Shown here: piece by piece, positions 37,382 to 51,489 of the stretch | Layout of the letters: every line of letters starts with the position of its first letter | Numbering within the stretch: position 1 is the stretch's first letter | Source of the DNA: Rotaria sp. Silwood1 | Lineage: Eukaryota; Rotifera; Eurotatoria; Philodinida; Philodinidae | Reading direction: 5' to 3' | Length of the DNA: 64,000 nucleotides | Assembly: GCA_905250075.1 (NCBI GenBank) | Contig: CAJNOP010000032.1 | Coordinates: forward strand, 7,675-71,674 | The notes under the pieces: generated by a model | Told to the model about the DNA's origin: nothing | The model's database searches: none | What the model saw: only the letters and a program-made list of their open reading frames with translations | Position numbers and translations under genes: made by a program

Positions 37382-40300
37382 TTTTAAACTCTGAAATATG
37401 ACATTATAAATTGAAATAAATGAATGTAAAAAAATAAAAAACAAGAAAAGAAATGCATTTATTCAAAAGACAATATTACAAGTCAATTGACCCGTATATT
37501 ATAATATTAGACAAAAAAAAAGAATTTGGCTCAAACAATGATCATAAATCATTTAAAAAATATCTTTAAGTTAAAACGAAACTGTTGGGATTATGGGCTT
37601 ATAAATGACTATGGTATCTATATATATATAAATATATGTGTCGTTTGAATCATCGATGATAAATATACATCATCCTCCAAGGCATAATTGTCGAGAGAAA
37701 AAGAAATGGGAAAAGAAAAAAATGTTTTTTTTTTTTATGTGTTTGTTCCTCTTTTTTTCTTTAAATAAAAGAGAGAATCTTCGGAGCGTCAACCTCATAT
37801 TTTCCTTCTTCTTTACTCTTGTTTCGGTTCGTTTGAAAAAATGTTCTTCTTTAGGTTTTTTTCCTAAATTACTATTATATATATATATATATATATTTTT
37901 GCGATCATCCTTTACTAACTAATTATTAGTTGCCGCGCTACTACCACTTATAGTAATATGATGCATTTCTCGACAGAACAATAACAAATTATAAAGTTAA
38001 CCGAGGCTGAAGTTAAAATGAATGTTCTAACGAAGAATTTTATGTGTGTGCGAGTGTTTATATTAGCAAATGAAAATATAATCACGGTATATATGTAGTA
38101 AATAAACCTATGTGCACATGTACAACTAATAATTTTTATTTATTTGTATCTGTTTTGTACAGTTTTACATACAATCCGATACACTTCATAAACAGAATCG
38201 ACAACTAACATGAAAAAAAAAACACCTGTAGACGTTGACATGTAAAAAGAAAAAATGTAATCATCTAACCTATAATTAGACACTGGAAAAAAAACACTTT
38301 AATTTTGATAGTCATCGACTTTCATTTATTTGTTTCTCTCAGTTAAAAGAAAACAAAACTATGAAACACATGGCGTATAGATATATATTAACTAATTTAA
38401 AATGTATACGAGCTAACATCTAACAAAGTATTAAAAATTATATTAGATATTTGTTGATGGTTCTAATTCTCAAGAGAATAAAAGTCGATTGATAGCAATA
38501 CTCTATAGCTTTTAGGTATAATTAATTGAATATTTTCGTTTAAAAAAAAAAGAAGAAATAGAATATGAAAAGATAATTCAAAATTTTTTTTTTTCTGCTT
38601 ATAAAAATAATGCCTAGTTATACATTCTTTTTTTCATTCATATATGATTTATTTGTTTTCTTTTTCTACTCGGAAATGATTCGGTGATATAATTGACTTT
38701 GAATCGGTGAATAACTTCATTCACAATATTCATCGTTGTCTTGACTACATAAAGCCAATATGTTTATGTTTTCCTCTTTTGTACGCCTGATCACTATTCA
38801 TTTTACACGCTATATTTCATGATTATAGTAGAAAAATAAATGCACCCATTCGCAAATCAACGACTTGCTAAAAACCTTTTTTTTAACTGAATGTATATAA
38901 ATACGATTTGAATGTTGATCTTATGCATAACACGCTTTTCCTAGAATTTTGTATTCCAAACAGAACTTAAATATTTATGCCAAAATCAAGTTATAGTATA
39001 ATTATTGAAGAAAGCAAAAACAGAAAATGGATTACTTACCATTATGTTTGTATTATTCATCTTTTTATTATGTTCCATTATTATTAATGATGATCATTTC
39101 TATATATTAAATTATTTTTATTTCTGTTTTTTTCTGTAGACAATAATAATGAATATTTCTACAGAAAAAAACATTCAGTCACTGTACCTAGATTCTGCTT
39201 TCTGTTCTATTCTTATTTTCTTGTGCTGCTTTTTCTATGTTAGATAAACAAACACGCATTTGGCAACTTGTTACTACTTCTAACAACGTCACGCACATCG
39301 TGATCTATTGTAGCGTATAATCTCTTGTGGGCAGTGGAAGAACGATGATGTTGTTGCATTGTCATCAACCAAATATGCATATGAGCAATGGATTGTTAAT
39401 TCTTATTCAACAAGAATAACACAACAATAAATGATAAACACATTTTATTATCTTTCTTTTCAAGGTTTCTGATGGGAATAAAAAAAAAAAAAACTATTCA
39501 AAAAAACATCGCAAAAACAAATGTAAACAAAAAGCAATCGACGACATTTACTTATGACATGTAACCAAGACAAAATTATAAGTAAAGCATTAGTATTCTT
39601 GTGTTAGATACTTATTATCTATAATAATACTCACGTGACTTAATCTAATTCTATATATCATTAATTCAACAAATATGATTAAATCTATTGACTTCATTAT
39701 TAATTAACAGAAAAAAGAAGTTCAAGTCGTTTTTTCCAGAATTTTCTTGAACTAAAATATGTGAGTGTTTTTTCTAGTTCTTCAAGGCATTGAAACATGT
39801 TATTTTCCTCGATGTATAACACATAGAATAATGACAACAAACAATTCTATGTTAAAAAGCGTAAAAAACACTTAACACTTGATGGATAAAATATAAAGTG
39901 AATTAAGACTGTTTTGAAGTATGTTTTATTTTCAATAGCAACTCGTTCAAATTCTATTCTATAATTTGAAAGTAACTACTTTTTTTTAAATCAAATTAAT
40001 TTAAAATATTGTTTAATAAACTAAACAAATTATGAAACATTGCTGCGTAAACCAAAAACTTTAATTGTATATTTTCACGATATTTCAATGTTATTTATTG
40101 TTCAAATGAATGTTTTTGAAAGAAAAAAAAAGTTTTTTCTGAATATATTCATTTAAGATGTAACAGCCTGTGGGATCCTTCTATAAATCCTATTATATAT
40201 CCTATTATCAAACGGAAAAAACAAGGCTAGAGGCAGGTGTCTGGCAGATGGGGAGGACTAGAAGGACACTTAGGGCCGATAAACAGCTGCGGTGAAGGCT

Positions 40301-42349
40301 GATTCTTCTAAACTATGGATACAATGAAAATTGATTATGTGCTTCGGATAAGTCCCGTCATCGAAATAAATTCTGGTAGTCCATTTTTTCGAATAATTCA
40401 TAAAAATATCAATCAATACTTCTAGAAGTAATTGTTTTCAAAAGAATTTCATTGATTCATGTGAAATAAGCAAGATTTCTTTATTTTTTACTAATATTAT
40501 CTTCAAAATATTCATGTATCAAGTTTTTATTTAATACGTATTTTCTTCTCTTTAAACAACAAAGTTATCAGCCTTAAAAATCTGATCAACAATTCCTTTA
40601 TCTTATGTTTTGTTAATTTATTTCTTTCAATATTGAATAAATAGAATCACAGATCATCTTTATATGTTATACGAAATGGCACAATCATCATGTCTTGTAT
40701 GTATCTCAGTAAACCATGAAATTCAATATTGTATTTGAGATTCTACCAAGATTGTACGAACGATTATGGTATTATCCAAAGACATAACAGAGCTTTTTTA
40801 ATTATTGTGTATATAATTAACAACGTCAAAAAGGAATTTTCATTCAAGAAAAGCATATATATTCTAAATGATTAATGACAATCAGACAAAAAAAAATTAC
40901 TCTGGCAAATTTTTTTGATATTACTTCTCGTTTCTAAATAAAAATGAAAAAGAACAAACGTGATAGAAAATAGTTTCTATTAAAAGAAGATTACACAAAG
41001 ACTTGTATAACAAGTTATTACAATCGAAATAAATAAAGCTCAAAAGGAAAAGAAAAAAGAAAAAAATCCTAAGGTTTTATTTAATTATTTACAGATAAAG
41101 AAATCTATTGAATAGTATAAAAGTACTTGAATATATTTAAAAAAATATTTCAACTTATGATAATACTTATACGATTCTTTTCATTGCTTTACATATAAAA
41201 CAGCTCGAAAACTGCTTACTGACACATATCCTACTTCTGTTTTTTACATGTGAGAAATTCAATCTATAAAAATTCAGATCATTCCTATTCACATCAAGTT
41301 CAACAACTTTTGATTGACAAAAAAAAGTTCGATTTATTTCTATTGAAAATACTATTTTAATCGAGCTATTTACAGAAATTAAAAAGAAGAAATTCAACGT
41401 GTCATGCAATATTTGTAAACGTTTACTAGAAGAAAAGTTATTTTTCTTGAAAACATGTAGTATAGAAAAGGACATCGACGTTCGATTCATACAATTTAGT
41501 TTGGAAAAATTCCAAATAGAGACAAAAATTAATAGGTCATTCTGTAGTTGGCTTCTGACGCTAAGAGATTTCTATATAATATTTTTCTCAACAGGCCCAG
41601 ATTTTTCAAAGGTGATATATTCCCTAATTACTTTCTAATTAATAGTCAATTAAAAGAGCCAACATTTTTACATGTCTGTGTTCAAAGAACTTATTCACAA
41701 ACATAACTCTTGTCAAGAATCCAAGTCAAATGAAAGGTGGGTATATCTCGTTTTGCCCTGTAATGCGCCATATATTGTCACATATTCAACTTCTATCAAA
41801 AGGTTGGCAAAATGAATTTTATTAAGGAAAAAAAGGATTTTAATCACGAAAGAATTCAATTTTATGCCTCATATAGCAAACAAGAACTTTGAAATTAGAT
41901 GAAATCAATTAGAAAAACTATGTCAAATTAGTTATACAACTTGGAAACTTCCTAAAATCATTTTTTGTTGCTTCTTGTATCCACATCGGATGAACGTTTG
42001 TTAGTCAGAGAGGACTTATTGGTGTATCACTGTAGATATTGTAAACAATTGTTTTCAGCTTGGATGGTATCCGTAGATTTTACAGATATCTTCTATTGAA
42101 GAATAAATATAGTGACGCGTTGATGAAAAATAATTGTATTACATTTGAAGAACTTATTTAAATATTATTCAGTTTTAAAAGTGGAAACAAGAACAGTTAA
42201 TCGCAAAATTGTGTATATTATTATATTCATGAAAACCTAGTTTGATTTTTGTCTCATCAATTCAGATATATGTTGGGTCGAAATAGATTTTAAAGGATAT
42301 GAAAAGCATCTTTTATTTTCATTTTCAATAGTTAGTAGATCGAAGTCAC
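37382..42349. other. 5 kb without recognisable genes
   Basis: The first part presumably holds the Slp promoter. AT microsatellite runs occur at about 37870-37897. Overlapping frames at 41167-41490 (-) and 41399-41638 (+) are open on both strands at once and have no domain support. A GC-richer patch at 40158-40384 is listed separately. Confidence 0.5.
40158..40384. repeat. GC-richer patch, possible solo LTR fragment
   Basis: The patch begins TGTAACAGCCTGTGGGATCC, contains TATAAA, and has a run (GGCTAGAGGCAGGTGTCTGG) clearly richer in G+C than its surroundings. A TG start with a nearby TATA box recalls an LTR, but the matching end and target duplication were not established. A non-coding RNA or unrelated unique DNA is equally possible. 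Confidence 0.25.
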
Positions 42350-44180
42350 TTATCGGAGAATCTCGTCAGATGTCTTTTTCCGATTTCAATGATTTTTTAA
42401 CTGTAGACACTGTGCAGTATTTACAGTGAAAATCCTAACATATTGAGAGAGTTGAAAATCGACTTTTTTGGCCAGACGGATCGAGCTGAAATTTTAGGAT
42501 ATGAATTATGACTAATACTTACACATCTTGTGAAAGTTTCATCTTTATACATAGGGTGGTCAACTTGACTGATACCTCCAGATATAGGATGGGAAATCAT
42601 ATTAGTTCAGGGGAAGTATATAATGAATTTTATACCAAATGAAAGCTCGTCAAAAATGGGATTTATTACTGCTAAGCAGTAAGGGTTTTGTGAAATTTGT
42701 AATGCCACACTTACAAAATTTTGGGAAATTTCATACATTTTTTGGCATAGAAAACTAAGATGTCAGTAATTAAAAAATGGAATAAAGTTTTTTCTTGAAT
42801 ATTTTTACATGATTCAATAGAGCTTGTCGAGCTCTACAAAACTGTATGTATTGGAGTCTTTTTACGTCATTTTTATAAGATCAAAAATTAGAAAAACTCC
42901 TTGAAAAATCTTAAGAAAATGCTAAAAAATGTCATATTTTACTATATAGAAAACGCGAGATTATTCCATAAAATTAGCTTTTTTGTTTCATTATTTTTAC
43001 CACCTCACATGTTTCGGAATATATTTAGTAGTTGCAGCGTGGAAAACTGAATCAAATAACTGTATTTCGAAACATGTGAGGTAGTAAAAATAATGAAACA
43101 AAAAAGCTACTTTTATGGAATAATCTCGCGTTTTCTATATAGTAAAATATGCCATTTTTTAGCATTTTCTTAAGATTTTTCAAGGAGTTTTCTAATTTTT
43201 GATCTTATAAAAATGACGTAAAAAGACTTCAATACATACAGTTTTATAGAGCTCGACAAGCTCTATTGAATCATGTAAAAATATTCAAGAAAAAATTTTA
43301 TTCCATTTTTTAATTACTGACATCTTAGTTTTCTATGCCAAAAATGCATGAAATTTCCCAAAATTTTGTAAGTGTGACATTACAAAGTTCACAAAACGCT
43401 TACTGCTTAGCAGCAATAAATCCCATTTTTGACGAACTTTCATTTGGTATAAAATTCATTATATACTTCCCCTGAACTAATATGATTTCCCATCCTATAT
43501 CTTGAGGTACCAGTCAAGTTGACCACCCTATGTATAAAGATGAAACTTTCACAAGATGTGTAAGTGTTAATCATAATTCATATCCTAAAATTTCAGCTCG
43601 ATCCGTCTGACGCAAAAACAGTCGATTTTTCAACTCTCTCAATATGAAAAGGATTCGAGCTTCTATTGTTACTTGGTCGATCTATTGAGTCTTTAATATG
43701 CCTATTTATCAAAGACCATGATTTTTCGAAAAATATCGTGTTTTTCAATATTTGTCTTGAAACTATCTTCATTTGAAGGTCTCACATACAATAGTTTGTA
43801 TGACGAGTCTTAAAGTTTGTAGATTTCGTATTTTGGAGATGCAAACTTTTCAAAATAGTCTTTTATTATTCACCACATTCCGAAAAATGTTTAGTTTTAA
43901 AAACTTCTAACTGAGACTTACGAAGTCTAGAAACTCGGAAGCTCTTCATACAAGCTATTATATACTAGACCATGAAATGGAGATAGTTTCAAGACAAACT
44001 TCTAAAAAATGATTTTTCTGAAAATGTGGAATCTCTGAAAAATAGATATTTTAAAATCCATTAACTCCGTCAAGTCATAATAGGAACTCCAATCATTTGA
44101 AGGTTTCCACTATAATACTCTGAAGCACTTAAAGGTAAAAGAAATAATTGAAATCGGAAGAAATCATCTGAAGAGGTCCC
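42350..44180. repeat. Palindromic repeat, family E, copy 2 (interrupted)
   Basis: The left end (about 42360-42430, with CTTTTTCCGATTTCAATGAT) matches the reverse complement of the right end (about 44100-44175, with TTGAAATCGGAAG). The inner arms at about 43660-43830 and 43930-44095 also pair (GTCTTGAAACTATCTTCATTT faces ATGGAGATAGTTTCAAGACA). The left arm is split by the palindrome at 42431-43655. The right half matches copy 1 near 1320-1500. Confidence 0.7.
42431..43655. repeat. 1.2 kb near-perfect palindrome nested in family E
   Basis: The left arm runs about 42431-43016 and the right arm about 43064-43655, around a 47 bp loop. The arms look about 95% or more identical by eye over nearly 590 bp, for example GGGTGGTCAACTTGACTG on the left and CAGTCAAGTTGACCACCC on the right. 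Both outer ends read AATCCT.../...AGGATT. High arm identity implies recent insertion or ongoing arm homogenisation. It encodes nothing recognisable. Confidence 0.9.
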
Positions 44181-47100
44181 CTCTGTTAGCAGTCTGTCAA
44201 TTATTTTGATAAAGAACATGTCTTCCATAAATTATTATGAATTATCATTTCATATAAAGATTAAAAATATCAGGTCAATAATTTCGTATCAGAGATATGT
44301 GTATCGTAATATTAGTTGGAAAAATTCAACTAAGTGAATATATGTCAAGGATGATATATACGTCTGTATCTTTTAGTTAGACGCTCAGTCAATGTAACTA
44401 CAACAATTCAAGAACTAATTTAAGCATGTTAAAATGCTAATCTTTGCTTCTCTGTTAATCCAACTGATACTATCAATGTTACTTCACATGATTGTATCGA
44501 TATTAGTTTCATTTTTACTTTTAAGAGTTCGAATTTTGTTTTTAATTTTTATAAATCGTCCAACAATATTTAAATTGTTAGACTAGTTCATGATCTCTCC
44601 ACTCGCACTTTTGTTTGCATTACTGTCGGTAGCTCTTATAACTTTCGGTTTCGACTATAAATAATTGCAAAGACTATTTTCTACCAGAATTCGAATCATT
44701 TATTAGAAAGTATTCAGATCAACCGAGAGGAAAACAGTAGTTGCAGCACCATTTATAATACAAATTTATCTCATAAGTCGAATCAATTTGGACTCTGTAG
44801 CTAATGCAGACGACTCAGATGCATCAATATTGTGAGAGTGTATTCTCAAAAGGACTCATTCCTGTCAGTGTTAATAGACTTCAAAAGTATTTACCCATCT
44901 TCATACACTACACCGTGATACAACACTTTAAAATAACCGCCAGTATAACGCACATTCTACCGATAGGTACATCAGCGGTAGCTTCATATCTTCCATTCTT
45001 CGGTAATTATTTGCTTGCATAACATTCAAATTTCAAAATTAGCTAAGTCAACCACTCCATTACATCTAAAACTGCAGTCAAGACTAATAGAACTATGATA
45101 AAAGAATATTTTGTTTACAGCAAAAAAACGATACTTTACCATATGATTGACGCAAATTTCGAACATTGTTTTGGTCGAGATTTTTTAGACTAACAAAAAA
45201 TTAACTTTAAAATTTACAATGAAACAAATAATAAAAATGGTACACACTATTGATCATTTTATTTATCGCCTATTAAATACAAAAGAAGAGCTAACAATTA
45301 TTTTTCTTAATCAAAAAAAAAATTTCATATACGGTTTTAGAATATATATTTTTCCATCACAAGTCAAGTGAAAATTCAATTTCAAGTAATTTTTTCTCCA
45401 ATGTTTTATTCTACGTGAAAAAAACAAATTGATGGACAATTATCGTTATTAAAACGCACAAGAGACATGAAAAATAAAACGTGAATTATTGGAAAATAAG
45501 ATAAGCAATATAGGTTGAAAAAAAGTCATTTACTTATTGTTTCAGTCTTCCTTCAGCTTGAATTCAATTTATAGGAATACTTACTATCTTGCATTCACAG
45601 AGCGTCCCACAAGTCCTTAAGGAAAGTATATTCATAAAACTACATTATTTATCAAAGTTAATTAACTAATTTATTTTCAAGTAATCAGTATCATTGTGAA
45701 GTTTTCATTGGTCTGGACAAACTTCACAAGTAACGTTTGGATTTCGATTTAAAAAAAAACACTATGCACTGTTTCTCTCTTAATGCTTCAGTTTCTTGCG
45801 TTTTTTGTGGTGTTTAGATCGGCCAGACCTTGAGGTATAATTTTTATGTATTTGTTTTGATATATCACCATAAAAAGAAACCCTGATGGTATACAGTTCG
45901 ATGATCATGAAGGTCATAAAATCACTTTATGTTTTCGAACGCTGACTGAAGAATCGGAAGAAGTGAATCGATTTTATGAGCTCCATGATCACTAATTTTT
46001 GTATCATTGAGTTTCTTTCTAGAGTGGCATATTGAAACAAATGTATAGAAGGATAGCTCAAGTTGTGGCAGATCTAAACCCCACAAAAAATGCAACAAAC
46101 TGAAGCATCAAAAGAAAAACATTACACGGTATCTTTTTTTTAATTGAAATCTGACTAAGTTTTGTATTTTACTTGCAAGTAATAATTTTGAACAATATTT
46201 GTGCAGTTAGTTGATTAATTTTGATAAATAATGGAGTTATATATACATTTACTTTCCTCAAGGACTTAAGAGACATTCTGTATTTTTTTCTTTTACATTT
46301 CGAATTTGAGATAAAAAATGGAGTACATAAAAACCTTATATGTATAAATACTTTTCGACTTGACTTGGCTGTTACTGACATGACTTAAGTACAAGTCAAA
46401 TCATAATTCATTCAAAAAAAAACTTTGAGTCAAAAACTGACTTGACTTTCCATTCTCTAAAAGAATTCCCAACGATAAAAAATCTTGAATGATTTATAAG
46501 GATTTCTTTTGTTTTGTCAATATCTTTTCTGAAGACACGTGAATGAATCAGCTTTTTAGTGATTATCAAAAACAAGAAATGAGTAAATAGAAACACATCA
46601 ATATACTTATATAATTAACGTGATAATTCATCAATGTTTCACTCAGCAATATCATGTTACTATGTATTTCGGATATCGGAAAGTTGAAATTTGAGCTAAA
46701 AATTTCTTTGCTAGTTTTTTGGCATGATTAGATAGAGTACATTAAATACACTATGAAAACACTGTTTTGAATATTTTCAGAGCAACTTTTTATTTCGCGA
46801 ATACTACTTCCCGAAAATAGCCTTATGGTTGGTATATTGCTAGTTTCTTATATTTATCATTAATTTCATTTTCCTAAAATATTTTATTCTATGTTTCTGA
46901 AAAAGCTGAATATAGAAAAAGACAATTTAATGAGATTAGAATGTGACACAATTTGATAACTTATCCAGACATGAGCACAACTATAAATAAATTAGATAGC
47001 CTCCAAAGATATTAACTCTTCATAGGCATATATTTAAATGATCCTGATTATTTACCTATAATTCAGCGAAAGGCTTAGAGGAGAGGAGTTGGAAGCAATG

Positions 47101-48059
47101 GACTCCTTTCCGAAAGAATTTTCTCAGTTTTTCCTAGTAGAAAAACTTTCAAATGAGCTGACACTATCTCTAATGAGCTTGAAAAGGCGATTTATCATGA
47201 TGATTGCCCCAAGTCTCTGCCGAAGCACTTCTCATCATAATAATCCTAGATCTGCCATGCTGAAATTGGCACTTATATTCCAAAAAAAAAAACTACACAT
47301 GGGTTTTGAATAAGCTCCTTCCTTTCTTGAGAAAATAGAATTTTTTCCGGTATCAGTGGCAAAATTATACAAAACAGTTTAAAGTTGTGCTTTTATTTAG
47401 TAATGTTTTATCATCATGTCTTAATTTGACAGAAGAACGAATGGTATATTCAGAATCACCAAGAAAACTACATTGGGATAGACATATGTTAATAAAATAA
47501 ATTTTTTACACAGAACATATTTGTGCTCTCTTTCAGTACATTTTTTCAAAACTTTGTCCATGGGTCTTCTGGAGTGAATTTTTCATTAAAAAGTCATTTT
47601 TGATCTAAATAGCTGTCCCAATATCGTCTTTTGAAGTGAACCTAAATATACTAATTGCTTCGCTTTCGAATTAAGATATAATAATAAAAACTATTAAATA
47701 CGAGTGCAATTTTTAAATGCTTTGTATGAGTTTTGCGATTGATATCAGAAAAAATTCAATTATCTCAAGAAAGCAGAGAGATTATCTAAAATTTATACAT
47801 AATTTCTTTTTAGGTTTATATATGCCGGTTATAATTAACTAAAAATAAGCATCTAAATATATGTCTATGAACAGTTGATGACTTCAGAGAGTACTCTTTA
47901 GAAAGCTATCGGTCCTATTTATAGTCCTACTCATGTTCGAATTGATCACTAGGCTGTTTCACTTTCCCCAACTCGTTAAAGTGTTTTCTCATAAACTGAG
48001 CATAAAATATTTTGAGTAGATACAATAAATGATAGATTGTCCAAATGCACAAATCTTTT
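44181..48059. other. Gene-free stretch
   Basis: No gene is seen. The palindromic element at 45598-46280 is the only clear structure. Short frames (44804-45022, 46169-46381, 46408-46596, 47089-47313) lack domains, splice partners or unusual composition. Confidence 0.5.
45598..46280. repeat. Foldback MITE, mariner-like ends
   Basis: The ends CAGAGCGTCCCACAAGTCCT and (reversed) CAGAATGTCTCTTAAGTCCT are inverted repeats resembling the CAG-GGTGTCCCAAAAGTCC type of mariner terminus. TA follows the right end; the left flank reads CA, perhaps a mutated TA. Pairing continues through the whole 680 bp (AATGCTTCAGTTTCTTGC near 45781 faces GCAACAAACTGAAGCATC near 46091) to a centre near 45945. No transposase was found. 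Confidence 0.8.
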
Positions 48060-48390
48060 AAAGAAGTTTTTCTTTTGTTTTCATGATTTTTAATAAAGGG
48101 AAGACTTTTCAACAAACCAAAATGGTTTTGAAAGTTTGAAAAGATGTTTTTAGAATGTCAGAAATCCAAAAAGAATGTTGACCTCAATGTTTTTAGGTCA
48201 AAACACTCAAAAACCAGATACATTAAGATATTAATATTCCAATTAAATTTGTATGTTGCGAGAAATTATTTAATGAGGGAAATCTTCTATTGCCCATAGG
48301 GCTTTTGTTTTACACTGAATTCATGCTTAGTTTAGTGTTCAACTATTCTCTCGTGTGAAGTAACTTGATAAATAATGAATGGTGCAACAA
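48060..48390 (+). repeat. Large-unit repeat, tail segment (copy 0)
   Basis: TCATGATTTTTAATAAAG and the following text through GTTTTTAGGTCAAAACACTC and CTTGATAAATAATG run parallel to 60806-61050 and, past the MITE there, to about 61670. It also resembles 56440-56600. It is diverged and non-coding. Confidence 0.55.
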
Positions 48391-50214
48391 TAATGAGCGA
48401 GGTTTCTAGAAAGTTTTTTCTATCTCATGTAATTGGTTTTATTTACAGAAAACATTCATTCGATACAGAATTGAATTTTCTACAAAACTTGCTGATTAAA
48501 ATTCGCAGAGCTCAATTACCATCAGAACAATGTTTAATATATGCACAGATGTAAATTTCAAAATTGTACTTTCTTAAAATTCGAAAAACTTTCTGTTCAT
48601 GTTGTTTGTTGATACTGTATGAGCTTTAACACTATTGAAAAATTCTGTATTAAGCCATGCACTTTTTGTAATTTAGAAAACTTTTCGAATTTAACAACAG
48701 TGACTGATTTGAAAAAATCCTATTTGTGTGCCAATCTTTGACTATAGATCAATAAAAGTGCAATGAATTTCGAGCTATACTTTTGTCGACCTATGCAAAA
48801 TAAAATTCTGTGCTTTTCATTTCAACATCAAAACTTTACGTGCGTACTCAAAACTAATAGGATCATGCTTTTCCTCTACAACCACCCAGATTGAGAATTT
48901 CGACAATGGTAAACGATTGTACATGGCATAAGTTACGACCGTACACTGTTATATACTACCAGATATGGTAAACACATGAAATATTATTTTCTAACTTGAA
49001 AAAGATATTTAATATACAATCTGTTGTTGCCACTGATTTGAATAGTAGAACAATAATTAATTATTCTAAAATGAATACGTCCGATCGTATTTGTTACTGG
49101 ATTCAAATCGGAAAAGTTACTTGCTCCGTAAGCGGAGCTCGATTTACGGCTATGTCACGCCCGCACGAAATTGTATATGTATTGCGTAATTTTTGAGTGA
49201 TGTCATAATCCCGTTACACAGGTTATCCACATTCGAACAACATGAAAACTAATAGGGAATTTAAATGAAGCGTACTTCCTTCTATCGAATTGCTACCAGT
49301 TCAAGCAGTAATCACTTCATCCCTTCCAGTAGCACAATACATGTTCGCAGCACAAGATAAAGCGCTTCTCTTCGGGGTATTACCCTCAGGGTAATGACGT
49401 CGATCAGCTCAATAAATGACTATATATTCTAAAAGTTGAGGAATTTGAGTGGATTTGGTGTTTTCCCTGAGTATAATGACGTCGTTACATCAAATCCACT
49501 CAGATTTCTCAAGCTTAAAGAGGTATAGTTTGCGTATGGGTAATGAAGTCATTACTCCTGTTTATTAGTTGTATGGTGTGAAACAGAATTCTCTTGATCA
49601 CTCTCTAGGATATCCTGACGTTTAGCTGTCGATACCCGGCGTAATGGCTTTATTACATCTATGTAATTTTTGGCCATTTACAACCATTTCTCATAGATTT
49701 AGAAACAAAAAGACTTGATCAATTGCGAATCATAAGCATATGTAGGCATTAAGGACAATTGATAAGCTTATAAACTATTCAAATCCATAGAGCACGAAAT
49801 TTTCTATATAATTATATAGAGGTGTTGAGCATATTCCTTCAAATTAGCAATTCAAAACATGAAGGAACAAGACGAAAAAGGCATGGCGCAGTTCTGAAAT
49901 TCATATTTATGCATATTTTAAATACGATTTTGATGATGATTGAATTCTGCGAATTTCAAACAGAAGGTTTTGTAAAGAACTCAATTCTCTATCGAATAAT
50001 TTTTTTCTGAAAATTTCACCGATTTCATAAGATAGCAAAACATTAATTACAAAATTGGCTCATTATTTCTCCGGCATCTGTTATAACTTAAAATCACATA
50101 CAATCTTATAATTAAAACAGCTATTGAAAAAAATGAATCCTTAGTTTAGTTAGCTGAGTATATGCAGCTCGTTTTGAATAATCATTATTAATATTAATAA
50201 CAGATGCAAAACCA
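48391..50214. other. Unassigned spacer with short palindromes
   Basis: No gene is seen. At 49379-49395 there is a perfect 17-base palindrome, ATTACCCTCAGGGTAAT. At 49447-49457 and 49491-49501 GAGTGGATTTG faces CAAATCCACTC. TAATGACGTCG occurs at about 49392 and 49474, with a related GTAATGAAGTCATTAC near 49540. These are small and their role is unknown. Confidence 0.5.
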
Positions 50215-51350
50215 TTTGCACGAACCTAAAAACATCCCATTCCTAGGAGAAAAGGTAATAATTTGAAATTAAAAAAAAAGAAGCTATATGTACGTTCTGC
50301 AAAATAATCGGAACTATCATGATTAATTTCATTTTCAAGGAAGTTTTACTTTTATTTTATCTTCTTGATGAACAATGAATATTACCAATAACTTCAGTGT
50401 TTTTTGTTGAAACTTTCATTGAAAAATAATTATATATAGAAAATTAAAAACATGATAGATGGCTAAAGAAGAAGGATTCAAATGTAGGAAAATAATCGAC
50501 TGAGAGTATCTTGCTAACAAGAAACATTGATTGATAGTTCTTGTACAATTTCATTTTTTCTTTATTGGTATTTTCAATATTTTAAAATTAAACAGGATTT
50601 TTTATGACGTATAAAAATAATTACTTCGGACTTCTCAAGCACGACACATATAATGAGCCGATAAGTTTCGTTTTGTGGAAGTACACTTATCTATATAATT
50701 ATCATGACAGTGTATAGGAAAGCAAACATGTTTTCTGAACTTTATTTTTTGTTCTCGTAACAGAATTATAAAAGTTTTTAGGTTAAATGGTATCTTTTTA
50801 TGACATGTGCAAGTGCTTTGAAAGTTACATGACATAATTTGATTGGTTTCTTTAACTAATAGAACATAATTACAAATAGAAAAGATATAAAAATAAAAAA
50901 TCTAAAGCAAATAAGCAATATCAGGTTAGAAAAGAAACAATCAATTTCAGAACTTTTATTATGTCATTAAAACTACTATCTTGAATATATTATCAAATAA
51001 TTTTTGAATTTTATTTTTACCATTTCCGATAATAATCTATACATAGGTGTATATTTTCACTGAGAAAGCCATACATAAGCGTAGTAAGTTTGAAAAATAG
51101 TACAGAAATGAAAAAAAAAACACATATATATGTACGTTGTTCATTTTTCAATTAATAATATTCATGATAACATATTATTATTCAATGATTTTATACTGTT
51201 CTTTTGTATTATATAGTGAAAATAATTCTAGAAAATTCATTTCTTTTTGATCGAATGAAAAACTCGTGTACATATGCATGAATATTTTACCATTATGAGA
51301 TTCAAACTTATATGCTTGTTTTTATGAAAACGACCTTTGGAGAAAGTGAC
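50215..51350 (+). repeat. Large-unit repeat, X segment, copy 1
   Basis: It is collinear with 61725-62680. Shared stretches in order include AGAAAAGGTAATAATTTGAA, GATAGATGG-TAAAGAAGAA, GACGTATAAAAATAATTACTT, CACGACACATATAATGA and AAGAAACAATCAATTTCAGA. About 75-80% similar by eye, non-coding. Confidence 0.65.
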
Positions 51351-51489
51351 AGTAGGGTACTACGACAGTTAGTTGCAGGTTCAATAAAAGCATGATTCTT
51401 TGCACATCCTATAAATCTCATTTTAAGCACATGTGATTCAATTGTACATAGTAAAGTGTGAGAGTGAGTGTGGTTTACGGTTCAATAAA

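Noticed and set aside
41167-41638. Frames open on both strands
   Set aside because: No domain is recognisable and no flanking exons were found. Chance openness is likely.
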